Assembly: GCA_030679035.1 (NCBI GenBank)
Contig: JAUXTH010000105.1
Span: forward strand, 1 to 32,701
Origin: Methylobacter sp.
GTDB taxonomy: Bacteria; Pseudomonadota; Gammaproteobacteria; Methylococcales; Methylomonadaceae
Length of the DNA: 32,701 nucleotides
Direction: 5' to 3'
Below the pieces are notes generated by a model. The model did no database searches. It was not told the origin of the DNA and saw only the letters and a program-made list of their open reading frames with translations. A program made the position numbers and the translations under genes. Below, one piece after another: positions 15,402 through 24,900 of this stretch (the first letter of the stretch is position 1; each line of letters begins with the position of its first letter).

Positions 15402-17516
15402 CTAAAACCCGGACTCCCGAATAAACACTGCCGCAACTTGCCGCCATAACGATGAGGCGATGCTCTCGGCTTTTCCGTCAATCAGCACATTGCCTTTGAT
15501 GGCCCGGTTGATCGGCTCGCCGGTTTGCAGGGGCTGTAGCCAGACCCGGTACACCGATGTTTCGGGAACCAACACTTCCTTGTTATTACCCCGAATGGCG
15601 ATGCTCCCACTGTAACGGGAAGTGAAAACCGGCGGCAACTGCAAAGCCGCAGCATTATCGATGCGCACAATCCGGCACGGGATGCTCGACCAATCCATCT
15701 GTTCCGGATAAAAGTCCGCTTCCGCGCCGGGTTGAATCTGGCCCAGATGATCCTCGGCCAAAAAAGCTTCTATCAGGTAAGCATTAAACTGCCCCACGGT
15801 TACCAGCGGCTCGTCTTTGGCTATCCATTCCCCGGCATTCAATTGATCGTTTATTTCGATGATTTCACCGTCGAAAGGCGCCACAACGGTCAGGCGCTTA
15901 CGCTCGTCGATCAGGCCGTCATACTCGCTGACCGCACCTTCCAGTTCGCTCATGACCACCAGATGCCGTTCACTCAGGCTTTTTTCCTGTCCATGAAAAT
16001 CCTGCTCCCAGCGCAATGAGTCGATCTTTATTTTGCTTTGTTCGAGTTTTGATTCAAGGTCGGGAGAACTGAATTGGGCCAGCGTTTGCCCGGACTTAAC
16101 GGTTTCGCCTTTTGTGACCAGAATCTTATCCAGCTTAGCGGGCAGCGGCATGAAAAGCTCGGTATGGGCTGCTATTTTCAACAGGCCGGGCGCTTCAATG
16201 CGGCTCTGCCAGGGAATGAACAAAATGCCGATGACGATCAGGACTGCCGACAAGATCGTCAGCGTATTGCGGTTCCACTCCATGTGCTCGCGGTGTTCAA
16301 GCCAGTATTTAATTTCTTTGACGATAGGGAGCATGATAAACCAGCCGACTTCGACCATCATTAAAAACAGGCCGAGTAATTTAAAGAAATAGTGATACAC
16401 CAACAGGGCTATCCCCAGAAACAGGAAAAACCGATAAATCCAGGTACTCCAGGCATAAATCAACAACAGCTTCTGTGTCTTCGTCGGAAACCGCTCCGGC
16501 GCTTGATCGAGAAAGCCGAATAATATCCGCCGCAGTTGCCAGCGTCCCAGTGCGAATGCCCGGTTTTGCAGGTTCTCAATCCCCCAATAATCCGACAGCA
16601 GGAAATAGCCGTCAAAACGCATTAACGGGTTTAGATTGATAAACAGCGTCATCACCCAGGTGGTCGTCGCCATCAAAAATACGCTGCTGCGTAACGGGCC
16701 GTCGGGCAAAAAATGCCACAGCGTGGTACACAAAACGGCCAGCCCCAATTCGGCGGCGATGCCGCCAAAACCTATCGCCAGACGTTGCCGCCGCGAGGTC
16801 AATTTCCACGCTTCGCTGGCATCGGTATACAGCACCGGCATCATCACCAGAAAAGCCACGCCCATCGCGGAAACCCGGCAGCCGTAGCGATGGGCGGTAT
16901 AGGCGTGCCCCAATTCATGCAGGGTTTTGGTCAAGGTCAGCGCGACGGCATAATAAACAAAGCCTTCGGTCGAAAAAAAATGCAGGAAGGTTCGGGTGAA
17001 CATGTCCCAGCGATCGATCAGCAAATACAGATTGACCAGCACCAGCGCCATCAGCACGTACAGCACCACCGGCTGATAGATCCAGCGCAGCGCCGGGTAA
17101 GTAAGCGCCAGCAAACGATCTGGACGGAGCAGCGGAATTTTAAAAAACAGGTAATGGTGGATCAGCCAGACAAACCAGTTATGATGCGCGGCCTTGGCTT
17201 GCCCGACCAGACGCTGCACCGCCTCTTTACCCCTGACCTGGAGCAGGTTGTGGGTAGCTAAAAACTGAAACACATGCTGAATATCGTCAATGCTGACGGT
17301 GTGCAAACCGTACTGCGATATTTGTTCGATGATGGCCTCAGGTGAACTTAAATCCCAATGTGCCAAAATCTCGTTTTCAACTTGCCCGAGACGATAGAAA
17401 TGTTGGTTGGCCAGATCGTACAGCGTCCAAGTGGGGGAGCCGTCGAAAGCGCAAGGCCCCGAAAACAAACTCAGCTCTTCACGCAGCGGCGGCAGCTGAA
17501 CTACATTCCCATCCAT
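15402..17516 (-). CDS. PqqD-like / M50 site-2-type metallopeptidase / HlyD fusion, export component
   Basis: This 704-residue membrane protein combines three parts. Residues about 1-110 resemble PqqD-like winged-helix domains, which bind peptide leaders in other systems. Residues about 130-430 hold many membrane helices with the M50 zinc motif H-E-L-G-H (200-204) and the downstream N-P-x-x-R-F-D-G (Asp about 302), the third zinc ligand position of site-2 proteases. Residues about 450-690 form a periplasmic HlyD-type adaptor with a biotinyl-lipoyl-like half motif, a coiled coil and a beta-barrel. Relatives are labelled peptidase M50 or HlyD efflux adaptors. It overlaps the preceding adaptor gene by 16 bp and ends the four-gene export operon. 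With no ABC ATPase nearby, it may replace the inner-membrane exporter or process the substrate. The exact function is inferred. Confidence 0.82.
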   Translation of the reverse strand: MDGNVVQLPPLREELSLFSGPCAFDGSPTWTLYDLANQHFYRLGQVENEILAHWDLSSPEAIIEQISQYGLHTVSIDDIQHVFQFLATHNLLQVRGKEAVQRLVGQAKAAHHNWFVWLIHHYLFFKIPLLRPDRLLALTYPALRWIYQPVVLYVLMALVLVNLYLLIDRWDMFTRTFLHFFSTEGFVYYAVALTLTKTLHELGHAYTAHRYGCRVSAMGVAFLVMMPVLYTDASEAWKLTSRRQRLAIGFGGIAAELGLAVLCTTLWHFLPDGPLRSSVFLMATTTWVMTLFINLNPLMRFDGYFLLSDYWGIENLQNRAFALGRWQLRRILFGFLDQAPERFPTKTQKLLLIYAWSTWIYRFFLFLGIALLVYHYFFKLLGLFLMMVEVGWFIMLPIVKEIKYWLEHREHMEWNRNTLTILSAVLIVIGILFIPWQSRIEAPGLLKIAAHTELFMPLPAKLDKILVTKGETVKSGQTLAQFSSPDLESKLEQSKIKIDSLRWEQDFHGQEKSLSERHLVVMSELEGAVSEYDGLIDERKRLTVVAPFDGEIIEINDQLNAGEWIAKDEPLVTVGQFNAYLIEAFLAEDHLGQIQPGAEADFYPEQMDWSSIPCRIVRIDNAAALQLPPVFTSRYSGSIAIRGNNKEVLVPETSVYRVWLQPLQTGEPINRAIKGNVLIDGKAESIASSLWRQVAAVFIRESGF

Positions 17517-18841
17517 TGTCTCAATGCCGCCAAAGGTCGTCTTAACACATAATAAACAAACGGAACCCGCGAGCCAAAAACCTTGGCCGTTCCTTTCAGA
17601 CCGATTCTGGGCAGTACGTCCGCCTGCTTGAACCGGGCTTTCAAGCGGTAAGCCAAGGCCTCGTCAGGCGTAACCTCGGCCTCGTAGGCGGCAAAATAAA
17701 GCTCCGCCGAAACCGGCGTGGTCGGATCGACATTCAAGAAAAACTGCACCTTGGAGCCGGTCTCCAGATTAATCGCATCGGCAATCGGCATCTGCACTTC
17801 CAGCTCGACATCGGCCGGGTCGGCGACCATCAAGATGCGCTCGCCGACGGTGACGGGTTTTCCTATCCAATCATTAACATCGGAAAACACCGCTATCCCG
17901 GCATGAGGCGCTTTAATGTCGATACGCGCCAGCCAGTCTTCCATGCTGCGCACTTCGGCTTCCTGCTGTTCGGTACGGCTTTTAAGGATATTGACCTGCG
18001 CCTTGCTGTCCATGTCGAACATCGCCTGCTGCGCGGTTTTGCGGTATTCGGCTTCAGCAACCGCCAAGGCCTTGCGGGTCACGGTTAGCTTATTTTTAAT
18101 AGTCTCTTCTTCAAGACTTAACAACGGCTGGTCTTTGCTCACCTGCTCGTTGGGCTGAATGTAAAACCGGTCGACGACGCCGTCAATGGCGGCCCTGAGG
18201 ATGGTCGGATGGGCGGGAATGACACTGGCCGGAGCCAATGCCGTCTGCCGAACCGGAATCCACAACAGACAAAACAGCACAGCCAGACTGGTCATCAGGC
18301 GTTTTTTAGTCAGCCAGTCCTGTTTCCAGAAAGGCGGCCTGGGTGCCAAAGCCGCCCAGGCATGGCCGAAGGTGTGCGCCATATGCTCCAGTAAATAAAG
18401 CTCTCCCTCCGTCCAGGCAGACTCCCGCGCCAGCAACAACCCGGCTTGCGGCGTAGCGCCGTAGGCGGATACCGGCAGCCAGACGGCATGTGCAGGCACC
18501 CATTGCGGCCACTCCTCGTCGCTGCCGTTCTGCAAGTCCTCTGCTGTCAGGGAACGAATCTCCCCGGAAGTATCCAGCGACAACTGTTTGAAGACCTTGT
18601 TCAACCAGCTTATATACGGGGCATTGGCATCGATGACCGCCAGACCGGAAACGGCAACCACCTCTGCGCTGTCTATTCGCCACAACGCCGCCTGACGGAA
18701 CACAATCAGGCCCCGGCTGTCGTTAACCAACGTATAGGCAAGAGCTTCTGGTGTATCGGCGTTACGGAAGGATTTTTCCAGTTGCAGCAGCGTCGCCAGC
18801 GCCGCCAGCTGCCGCGGTGAATCGGTTAACGTATCGGTCAT
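17501..18841 (-). CDS. HlyD-family adaptor with GAF-like N-terminal region
   Basis: The 446-residue product starts with about 170 cytoplasmic residues that read like a GAF-type domain (A-L-W-R-I-D, V-S-G-L-A-V-I-D, P-V-S-A-Y-G-A-T-P-Q-A-G-L-L-L-A-R). One membrane helix follows (about 180-197) and then a periplasmic HlyD-like adaptor: lipoyl half motif (I-D-G-V-V-D-R-F-Y-I-Q-P-N-E-Q-V), a coiled coil, the second half motif (I-K-A-P-H-A-G-I-A-V-F-S-D) and beta-barrel. Adaptors of this type bridge inner-membrane exporters and TolC channels. Its ATG overlaps the TGA of the upstream adaptor as ATGA, and its 3' end overlaps the M50 fusion, so the three are translationally coupled. The GAF assignment is by eye and could be a degenerate version. 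Confidence 0.78.
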   Translation of the reverse strand: MTDTLTDSPRQLAALATLLQLEKSFRNADTPEALAYTLVNDSRGLIVFRQAALWRIDSAEVVAVSGLAVIDANAPYISWLNKVFKQLSLDTSGEIRSLTAEDLQNGSDEEWPQWVPAHAVWLPVSAYGATPQAGLLLARESAWTEGELYLLEHMAHTFGHAWAALAPRPPFWKQDWLTKKRLMTSLAVLFCLLWIPVRQTALAPASVIPAHPTILRAAIDGVVDRFYIQPNEQVSKDQPLLSLEEETIKNKLTVTRKALAVAEAEYRKTAQQAMFDMDSKAQVNILKSRTEQQEAEVRSMEDWLARIDIKAPHAGIAVFSDVNDWIGKPVTVGERILMVADPADVELEVQMPIADAINLETGSKVQFFLNVDPTTPVSAELYFAAYEAEVTPDEALAYRLKARFKQADVLPRIGLKGTAKVFGSRVPFVYYVLRRPLAALRQWMGM

Positions 18842-19620
18842 TGCGGTCGCAGAGGTTCCGTACCGATTGCGACACTCCCACCATCCTTGGCGGTCGCAGC
18901 GAATATGGCGCGACCGCTCATACCGGCCAGCAAGTCATCGACCTTGCCGGTAATGACGCCGGTAATTTTAACGGATTGACTGACCGCATCAATGCGCGCG
19001 CCCAGCCTCGTGACCTTGGCCGGATACTCGCGCTGCATTTCTTCAAGAAAAACCTTAAATTCGTAGCCCGGTTTCAACCACTTCAGCCAGTTGGAGGGCA
19101 CCAGCACGGTGATTTCGAGCTGGCTGTCATCGAGAATATCCAAAACCGGATCACCGGCCTTAACGTATTGATAACGCTGCACCAAACGCTCGGCCACGCG
19201 CCCCGAAAAAGGCGCGGTAATCGTGCATTTTTGCAGCACCGCGCCCATCAAGGCAATATCGGCTTTGGCCTTGGCGACTTCGGCAGCCGCCATCTCAAGC
19301 TCCAGCGGACTCATTGACTTGAGCTTGGTCAACCGGGTATTGACCTCATAAGTTTTTTCGGCGGCTTGCACAACGGCCTGCGCCTTTCTCAGTTGCGCCT
19401 GCTGTTCGGCGCAATTGAACGCGACCAGCACATCCCCTTGCTTGAATCGCTCCCCCTCCTGAACATTAAGCTGAGTGATTTTTGCCGCCATTTCGCTGGA
19501 CAAAATGGCTGAGTGTTGCGCATTGAGTTGAGCGCGAATTTCGGCCGACTCGGCGGCATAGGCTGCGCCATAAACGCTAAAGCCGAGGGTGCAGATTAAC
19601 CATAATAGAAAGGTACGCAT
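18838..19620 (-). CDS. Periplasmic HlyD/RND-type adaptor subunit
   Basis: I start this at the ATG 19620, giving about 260 residues with a clear Sec signal peptide (hydrophobic core then A-A-Y-A, cut near residue 23); an ATG at 19683 would only add a polar leader. The mature part is a short membrane-fusion adaptor: lipoyl half motif (I-T-Q-L-N-V-Q-E-G-E-R-F-K-Q-G-D-V-L), coiled-coil hairpin, then I-T-A-P-F-S-G-R-V-A-E and beta-barrel. The last 18 or so codons (18843-18897) come from the same dispersed repeat seen in pilP and upstream of mrcA, so the C-terminal tail is not native adaptor sequence. The stop nevertheless overlaps the next start as ATGA. Confidence 0.82.
   Translation of the reverse strand: MRTFLLWLICTLGFSVYGAAYAAESAEIRAQLNAQHSAILSSEMAAKITQLNVQEGERFKQGDVLVAFNCAEQQAQLRKAQAVVQAAEKTYEVNTRLTKLKSMSPLELEMAAAEVAKAKADIALMGAVLQKCTITAPFSGRVAERLVQRYQYVKAGDPVLDILDDSQLEITVLVPSNWLKWLKPGYEFKVFLEEMQREYPAKVTRLGARIDAVSQSVKITGVITGKVDDLLAGMSGRAIFAATAKDGGSVAIGTEPLRPQ
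18843..18897. repeat. Single family C unit at the adaptor-adaptor gene junction
   Basis: The plus strand reads GCGGTCGCAGAGGTTCCG, TACCGATTGCGACACT and CCACCATCCTTGGCGGTCGC, a short family C unit like the one at 4296-4335. It supplies the C-terminal 18 or so codons of the periplasmic adaptor and ends 2 bp before the overlapping ATGA that starts the next gene. Confidence 0.8.
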
Positions 19621-19740
19621 AATAAGTATTGGTTGTTTGCTGAGGTCTAAATATAGGTGATCAGTATAAGGAATGTTTACCACGAAAACATGGATGGATT
19701 ACCGTCTTTTTGACAGTCCAACATTTGATTTGACTTTGAA

Positions 19741-19802
19741 TGACCAAAGCAAGCTTTGGACTCCAAAAATCATAACTACCGGAGTTCAAAGCTTGCTTTG
19801 CA
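19741..19802. repeat. Family D palindromic repeat between the tolC-like and adaptor genes
   Basis: ACCAAAGCAAGCTTTGGACT (19743-19762) and AGTTCAAAGCTTGCTTTG (19783-19800) form the second copy of the repeat at 12400-12453, in the opposite orientation and with a different spacer. It lies in the 285-bp gap of the export operon and could lower expression of the downstream adaptors. Confidence 0.7.
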
Positions 19803-19905
19803 ACGATACAAACATGGAAACGTCGGGCATAAACAACATATCCGACCTACATGATTAAAGAAATAGGCCAACCCCACAGGATAACGCAAGGCGGATTTCA
19901 CAAAA

Positions 19906-21501
19906 TCAAAGACATGTCAAACACCACCAAGGCTGGTCTTTAGCATCTTTCTTGGCAACGTTCGCATCAACAGCCGATACCTTGTCCGCACTCGACTTCG
20001 TCACTTCAGGAAAGCGCCCGGCCTGCCAGTTTTTATCCACGGATTCGATGGAAGTTGCCAGGGTCTTGATATCGTAATTTTCAATAAACACCGGCAACGG
20101 ATCAAGGCCTAATGACACATAAACCCGACCCATCGAGCTTTGAATGCTGGCATAGGCTTCAAGCGATTGCAGCTTGGACATCAGTGCATTGGTCGTCGCA
20201 CGAATCTGCTCCAACTCAGTCTTGGCGTCATTTTCGGCATCATTGCTGATATGCTTTGAAATCTTCTGGGTGATGTCATCCAGTTCCTGGGTGCGCTTAT
20301 ACTGCTGCTGCGCCACTAAAAACTGCTGATAGGACAAATGAACCTGCGTCAATACCGCCATGTAAACCGATAACCGGCGCGCATCGCCGAGCTTTTCCTG
20401 GGCGTCTATCTGGCTGAAACGTGCCGGTGCGGAAATCAACTCCATCAGGTTCTGGCTGATGAGGCCGCTCAACTCCAGCCAGTTGTTATTTAGCAGATAG
20501 GAGTTGCTGTCATAGTTGTAACCGGTCCTGAATTCAACACCGGGAAGCAGGCGCACCATGGCTTTATGGGTCTCTTCGGTAGTAATCCGGTTGTTGTAGA
20601 TTTCTTCCCGCAATTCTGGACGCAATTGCAGCGCCATTTCTTCCATCTTGTCGATCGGCAATGAAAATTCGGGAGCTTGCAGCGCGTTGTTTTCAGGCAA
20701 TTTCAACTGAAATTTCTGACTGGGCGATAGGCCCAACAATGAGGCCAGTTCGGTTTTGGCAAGACGTAGCGTTTCCGATAATTCTTCCAGTTTGCGGATG
20801 ATTTCCAGCAAGTCTTTTTGGTATTGCAATATCTCCAGCGGTGCGGCCAGACGTTCCGTTTCGATACCTTGCGCGTCCTTTAATGCCTGTCTGGCGCCGC
20901 CCAAGATTTTATCGATCTCGCCTTCCAGTTGCTGGGTGCCGGCCATGCGCCAAAATGCGGTGCGCACATCCTGCATCAATAATTGGGCGGTCTTGCGGCG
21001 TGTTTCTTCGGCAACCAGAACCCGGTTGGCATCCTGCTTGGCCTGAAAATAGCTGACGCCAAAGTCCAGCACGTTCCAGCTGAAGGTAAAGTCGTAAACC
21101 TTGCGCGACCGGTCTTGCGAGGTCGATGACTGTAGTTGTTGAGCCCCAGTGACAGCGTTGCGGCTGTTGGAAGCGCTGTAATTGTCACGACCCCGATAAC
21201 CCGCCGAGGCAATCAGGTCAGGCAACAAGTTGAATTTTGCCAAATCGGACTGCCCGTCAGCCACGGCATGTTCCATCATCTTGACGCGGTGATTCAGGTT
21301 GTATTTTAGCGCCCTGGCCATCGCGTCATAGACCGTGAGCGGAGCTGAAACGGGTTCCTGTTTTGCGAAAATGACCTGCTTATCGGCATTGAGCGAAGTC
21401 TGTTGTTCAACTGGAGTAATCGGTTCCGGCATGATCGCGCAACCGGCGAGCATTAAAATGCCGGAAAGGCCGGCGATAACTTTAGGGGCTGGATGGTTCA
21501 T
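19906..21501 (-). CDS. TolC-family outer-membrane efflux lipoprotein
   Basis: This is the outer-membrane channel of the export locus. The 531-residue protein has a lipoprotein signal peptide with M-L-A-G-C (Cys 21). Two long helical repeats typical of outer-membrane efflux proteins follow, with the A-R-A-L-K-Y-N-L-N-H motif in the first and long heptad-rich helices interrupted by beta segments (for example F-S-W-N-V-L-D-F-G-V-S-Y). The C-terminal 50 residues are polar. No strong Shine-Dalgarno site is visible before the ATG. It is 285 bp upstream of the periplasmic adaptor gene, with a palindromic repeat in the gap, and 409 bp downstream of its likely substrate gene, all on the same strand. 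Confidence 0.88.
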   Translation of the reverse strand: MNHPAPKVIAGLSGILMLAGCAIMPEPITPVEQQTSLNADKQVIFAKQEPVSAPLTVYDAMARALKYNLNHRVKMMEHAVADGQSDLAKFNLLPDLIASAGYRGRDNYSASNSRNAVTGAQQLQSSTSQDRSRKVYDFTFSWNVLDFGVSYFQAKQDANRVLVAEETRRKTAQLLMQDVRTAFWRMAGTQQLEGEIDKILGGARQALKDAQGIETERLAAPLEILQYQKDLLEIIRKLEELSETLRLAKTELASLLGLSPSQKFQLKLPENNALQAPEFSLPIDKMEEMALQLRPELREEIYNNRITTEETHKAMVRLLPGVEFRTGYNYDSNSYLLNNNWLELSGLISQNLMELISAPARFSQIDAQEKLGDARRLSVYMAVLTQVHLSYQQFLVAQQQYKRTQELDDITQKISKHISNDAENDAKTELEQIRATTNALMSKLQSLEAYASIQSSMGRVYVSLGLDPLPVFIENYDIKTLATSIESVDKNWQAGRFPEVTKSSADKVSAVDANVAKKDAKDQPWWCLTCL

Positions 21502-21910
21502 GATGTATTTTTATTATTAGTGCTATGTTGAAAAAATTACCGGCGTCTCTGTCCGCCTAGTTTTACTACTCATTCTACGCTAGACAGGTTTACCAACAAC
21601 CCCGTTCGGCATAATTATACCCATTGCTCATCAAAATTCGGCACCTTTGTTCCCTTTCCTGCTGGACGACCTGCATGGATGCAGGAGCTATTGCCGAGAA
21701 GGTTAGCCGATAGGATGGACTGAGAGGCACGAAGCCCATCGAACGCAGTCTACGACAAGATGGGCCGCACGATGTAGGTTCATCCTATACACTGTGCTAG
21801 TTCCCAAGCTCCAGCTTGGGAATTCAGTGCGGGAAGCTCCAGCTTCCTGTCTCGCGAAGCTAGAGCTTCGTCATCTGGGTTACCAAGCTGGAGCTTGGGA
21901 ACCAGCGTAA
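21502..21910. repeat. Repeat-rich gap between the DUF4347 and tolC-like genes
   Basis: No gene is visible in these 409 bp. A shortened family B-like sequence lies at 21670-21698 (CTGCATGGATGCAGGAGC, then ATTGCCGA). A 79-bp segment bounded by ATAGGATG (21710-21717) and CATCCTAT (21781-21788) follows. Then come nested palindromes of family E: TTCCCAAGCTCCAGCTTGGGAA (21801-21822 with its outer copy at 21883-21902), GGAAGCTCCAGCTTCC and CGAAGCTAGAGCTTCG. These lie directly after the DUF4347 stop and may end or attenuate transcription before the tolC-like gene. Confidence 0.7.
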
Positions 21911-24900
21911 TCAAGCGGCATCCTTATTCTCGCTAACCAGGCTTGCCAGACTGTCCAGCAGTTTCTGGCGCTGAAGCTCAAAACCTTTACTGCCCACCAT
22001 CTGCAACTGCTGAGTCAGGCCGGGCTTGCCGGCGTGAGCCAGTTGCTTGTCGATCTGTTCCGCGTGGGTTCGTTGGTTTTGCCCCCTTCCCTGTCCCTGT
22101 GAATTGTCTCCCTGATTCCTTTCGCCATCATCAGTCTGCTGATCTTCCTCTTGCTCCTGATTTTGTTGCTGTACTTTGCCCTTTTGCGGCTGCACCTTGA
22201 CCAGAACAACCACCTGCTTGCCCTGAGCATCCCTGATGGTGACCTTCACCGTGATCGGACTGGTCACAACAGCGCCCTCTTTTACCGTAACGGCACCGGT
22301 GCTGGGATTAACGCTGATAAACGACGGCAAACTTTGCCCGCTGGACTGCGCGGCAGTAATGGTTACCGCCCCGGTCGTATTCAGCCCGGCAAAGGCGCTG
22401 GAAGGTATATTAATGGTGCCGCCGGATGTACCGTTTCCGTGTGAATCAACGTTCAGCTTCATATCAACAACGATGGTCTGGCTAAAACTGGAGCCGGAAT
22501 TGCTGTTGTTATTATACGAACTGTTATTGCCAGAGTTGTTGGTATTGCTGTTGTCCGAACCATGCGTGTCACTCGGATTGTTGTTATTATCAGTGTTGGT
22601 ATTATTGCCCGTACCCGTGTTGTTACCTGTATTGGTATTATTGCCCGTGCCGGTATCTGAATTGGGTTTATTATCCGTATTTCCGTTTTGCTGAGTGAGA
22701 TTGCTACCAGGTGTTTCCTCTTCTTGAACCGGTGTCTCGCTGGTTGTACTTTTCGCCGTGACGCTAGTGCTGATAGTGTTCAGGCTACCGGAAATAGCCG
22801 TAGCACCGCCATTAGTCGAGCTGTTGGCGATGACACGGGTTTCGGTGCCGCCGGTAGTCGTACTGAAAGCCGCTACATAAGTATTATCCAACGCGCGTAC
22901 CGACAAGGCCGGTGGCGTGCCGCTGTAGTTAGCTACCGGGACGAAACGCACTTGGGTGGCGCTAGACAAAGCCAAGGCAGTAGCCCCCTCCGCAACCGTG
23001 GCGACGGGTTTCCAATTGGCGCCGCCGTCGCTGCTGTATTGCCAGGCGCCTTCCGTGACGGCGTTGGCAGTGTTGCCCACCACCAGGACGCCGGGGCTGG
23101 TAGCGCCGGTATCCACATCCTGGAAGCTATAGCCGGTTAAGGCGCTGATAGCAGTGCCGGTCGGGTTGGTCGTGTCTTGAGTAACCGCTGCCAGCGTCAG
23201 GTTACCGACGCCGCTGGGAGCGTCGTTGACGGCGGTGACGTTGACGGTGGCTTGGCGGGCTGTGCTCGATTCAGCCCCGCTGTTATCTTTGGCGACTGCC
23301 GTGAACGCATTCAAGGTCCCGTTGGCGTCCTGCGCGCCCGTCCAATAGGCTTGGTGGGTGCTATCCACTGTGTCGTTGCTGCCTGCCGCCCAGGCCGTAG
23401 CCGCACCCGCACTGGTGCCGATCTTGAGACTGCCGGTGCTGACTGCTTTGATCACAAAGGCGTCGACCGTGCCATCTACGTCTGCTTCATCGCCCTGTGC
23501 CTTGAGTTCGGCCAGCGTGATTTCGACTTCGGTGTCTTCGTTGACGGTATCGACCGTCGACGCAAACGCCGTCAAGGTCGGCGCATCGTTGACGGCGGCC
23601 ACAGTCACAGTCGCGGCGATATTGGGGCTGGCCGTATTACTGCTGCCGCCGTTGTCGGTAATGCCGGTAATGGTGACGACACGGCTACTGGCCGTGGTTG
23701 GGGCTTGACTGCTGTCGCGGTAAGTGATGCCATCAATCAGCGTTCCCATATTGGCGTTGCTGAGCACGGCACCGGTGATAGTGACGGTTTTGGTGCCCCC
23801 GGCCCCGGTCACCGTGACGCTGCCGGCGCTTTCCCCGCCGACGGTGGAAAGCGACAGGCCGCTGGTTGAAGTACTGAGCGCCACGTCAATACCGTTGACG
23901 ACCAGATATTCGGTAGTATCGGAAACATTGGTGACGGTCAGCGTCATACCGCTGAAAGTCTGGCCGCTATCGTTGGTCGCGGCGGTGATGCTGCTGAACA
24001 GATCCACAGCACTGCCGTCTTCGGTATAAGTGGGGGTGGCGCCGGTGGCGCTGAGAGTCGGGGCGTTGAGGCTGGCTTGGACATTCGAGACGTTAAAGTC
24101 GTCGATGCCGAACCACCCGAAGGTGCCACCTCCATTTCTTGTGATTGTCAGGAAAGTGACCGCGCCGATACTGCTTAGATCAATGGCGGTTAGTTTCTGA
24201 GTACCAACTCGTCCACTAAAAGTACCAAAAGACGACGTATTTATAGATTGACTATTACTACCTGTGATTGTTAATGAGATGTTGTCATTTTTTCCTGTGG
24301 AGGAACTGTTTGCAATGGTAATGGCATTCGGAGAGAACGTTTCTCCGGCAGTAAACGACAGGGTAACGGTAGTTTCAGCGCCATCGTTCGAACTAATGGC
24401 TACGTAATTGCTGGGGAGGTAGCTGTTTCCAGCACCAACATATCCGTAAACACTCTGGGCAGTCCCATTAATCTTTAACTGATGACCAGAAACCGTATAG
24501 GTCACGTCATTAGAGCTGTTCGTGCTGCCACCTACGTTATCGAACGACCCAGCAAAGGTGATTGTTCCTGAATAAGCGGCGAGCACCGAGTCATACAGCG
24601 TTATCTGTTCCGCAGTCACCACCGGCTGCGCTTCAATATTTCCTTGCACCACCTCCAAGGTCCAATCGCCGCCCAAACGCGCGCTTCCGGTCGCATCATT
24701 CGACGCCGCGATATCGGCATGCGTCGTTTGCGCCAATGCCGAAATAAACGCCGCGCCATCGGAACCTTTCCCCACATCGCAACCGTACAGCAAAATATCG
24801 GCATTTGGGTTTAACGCTTGGCCGATGGTTTCCAAGTCGGCGGCATGGGCCGACAGATTTTGCGCAGTCAGGGGCAGCGACCCCAAACCTACCGAAGCTT

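Noticed and set aside
22236-22694. 152-codon plus-strand frame with Leu/Val/Pro repeats
   Set aside because: It is the antisense of the Asn/Thr/Gly-coding low-complexity stretch of the DUF4347 gene.
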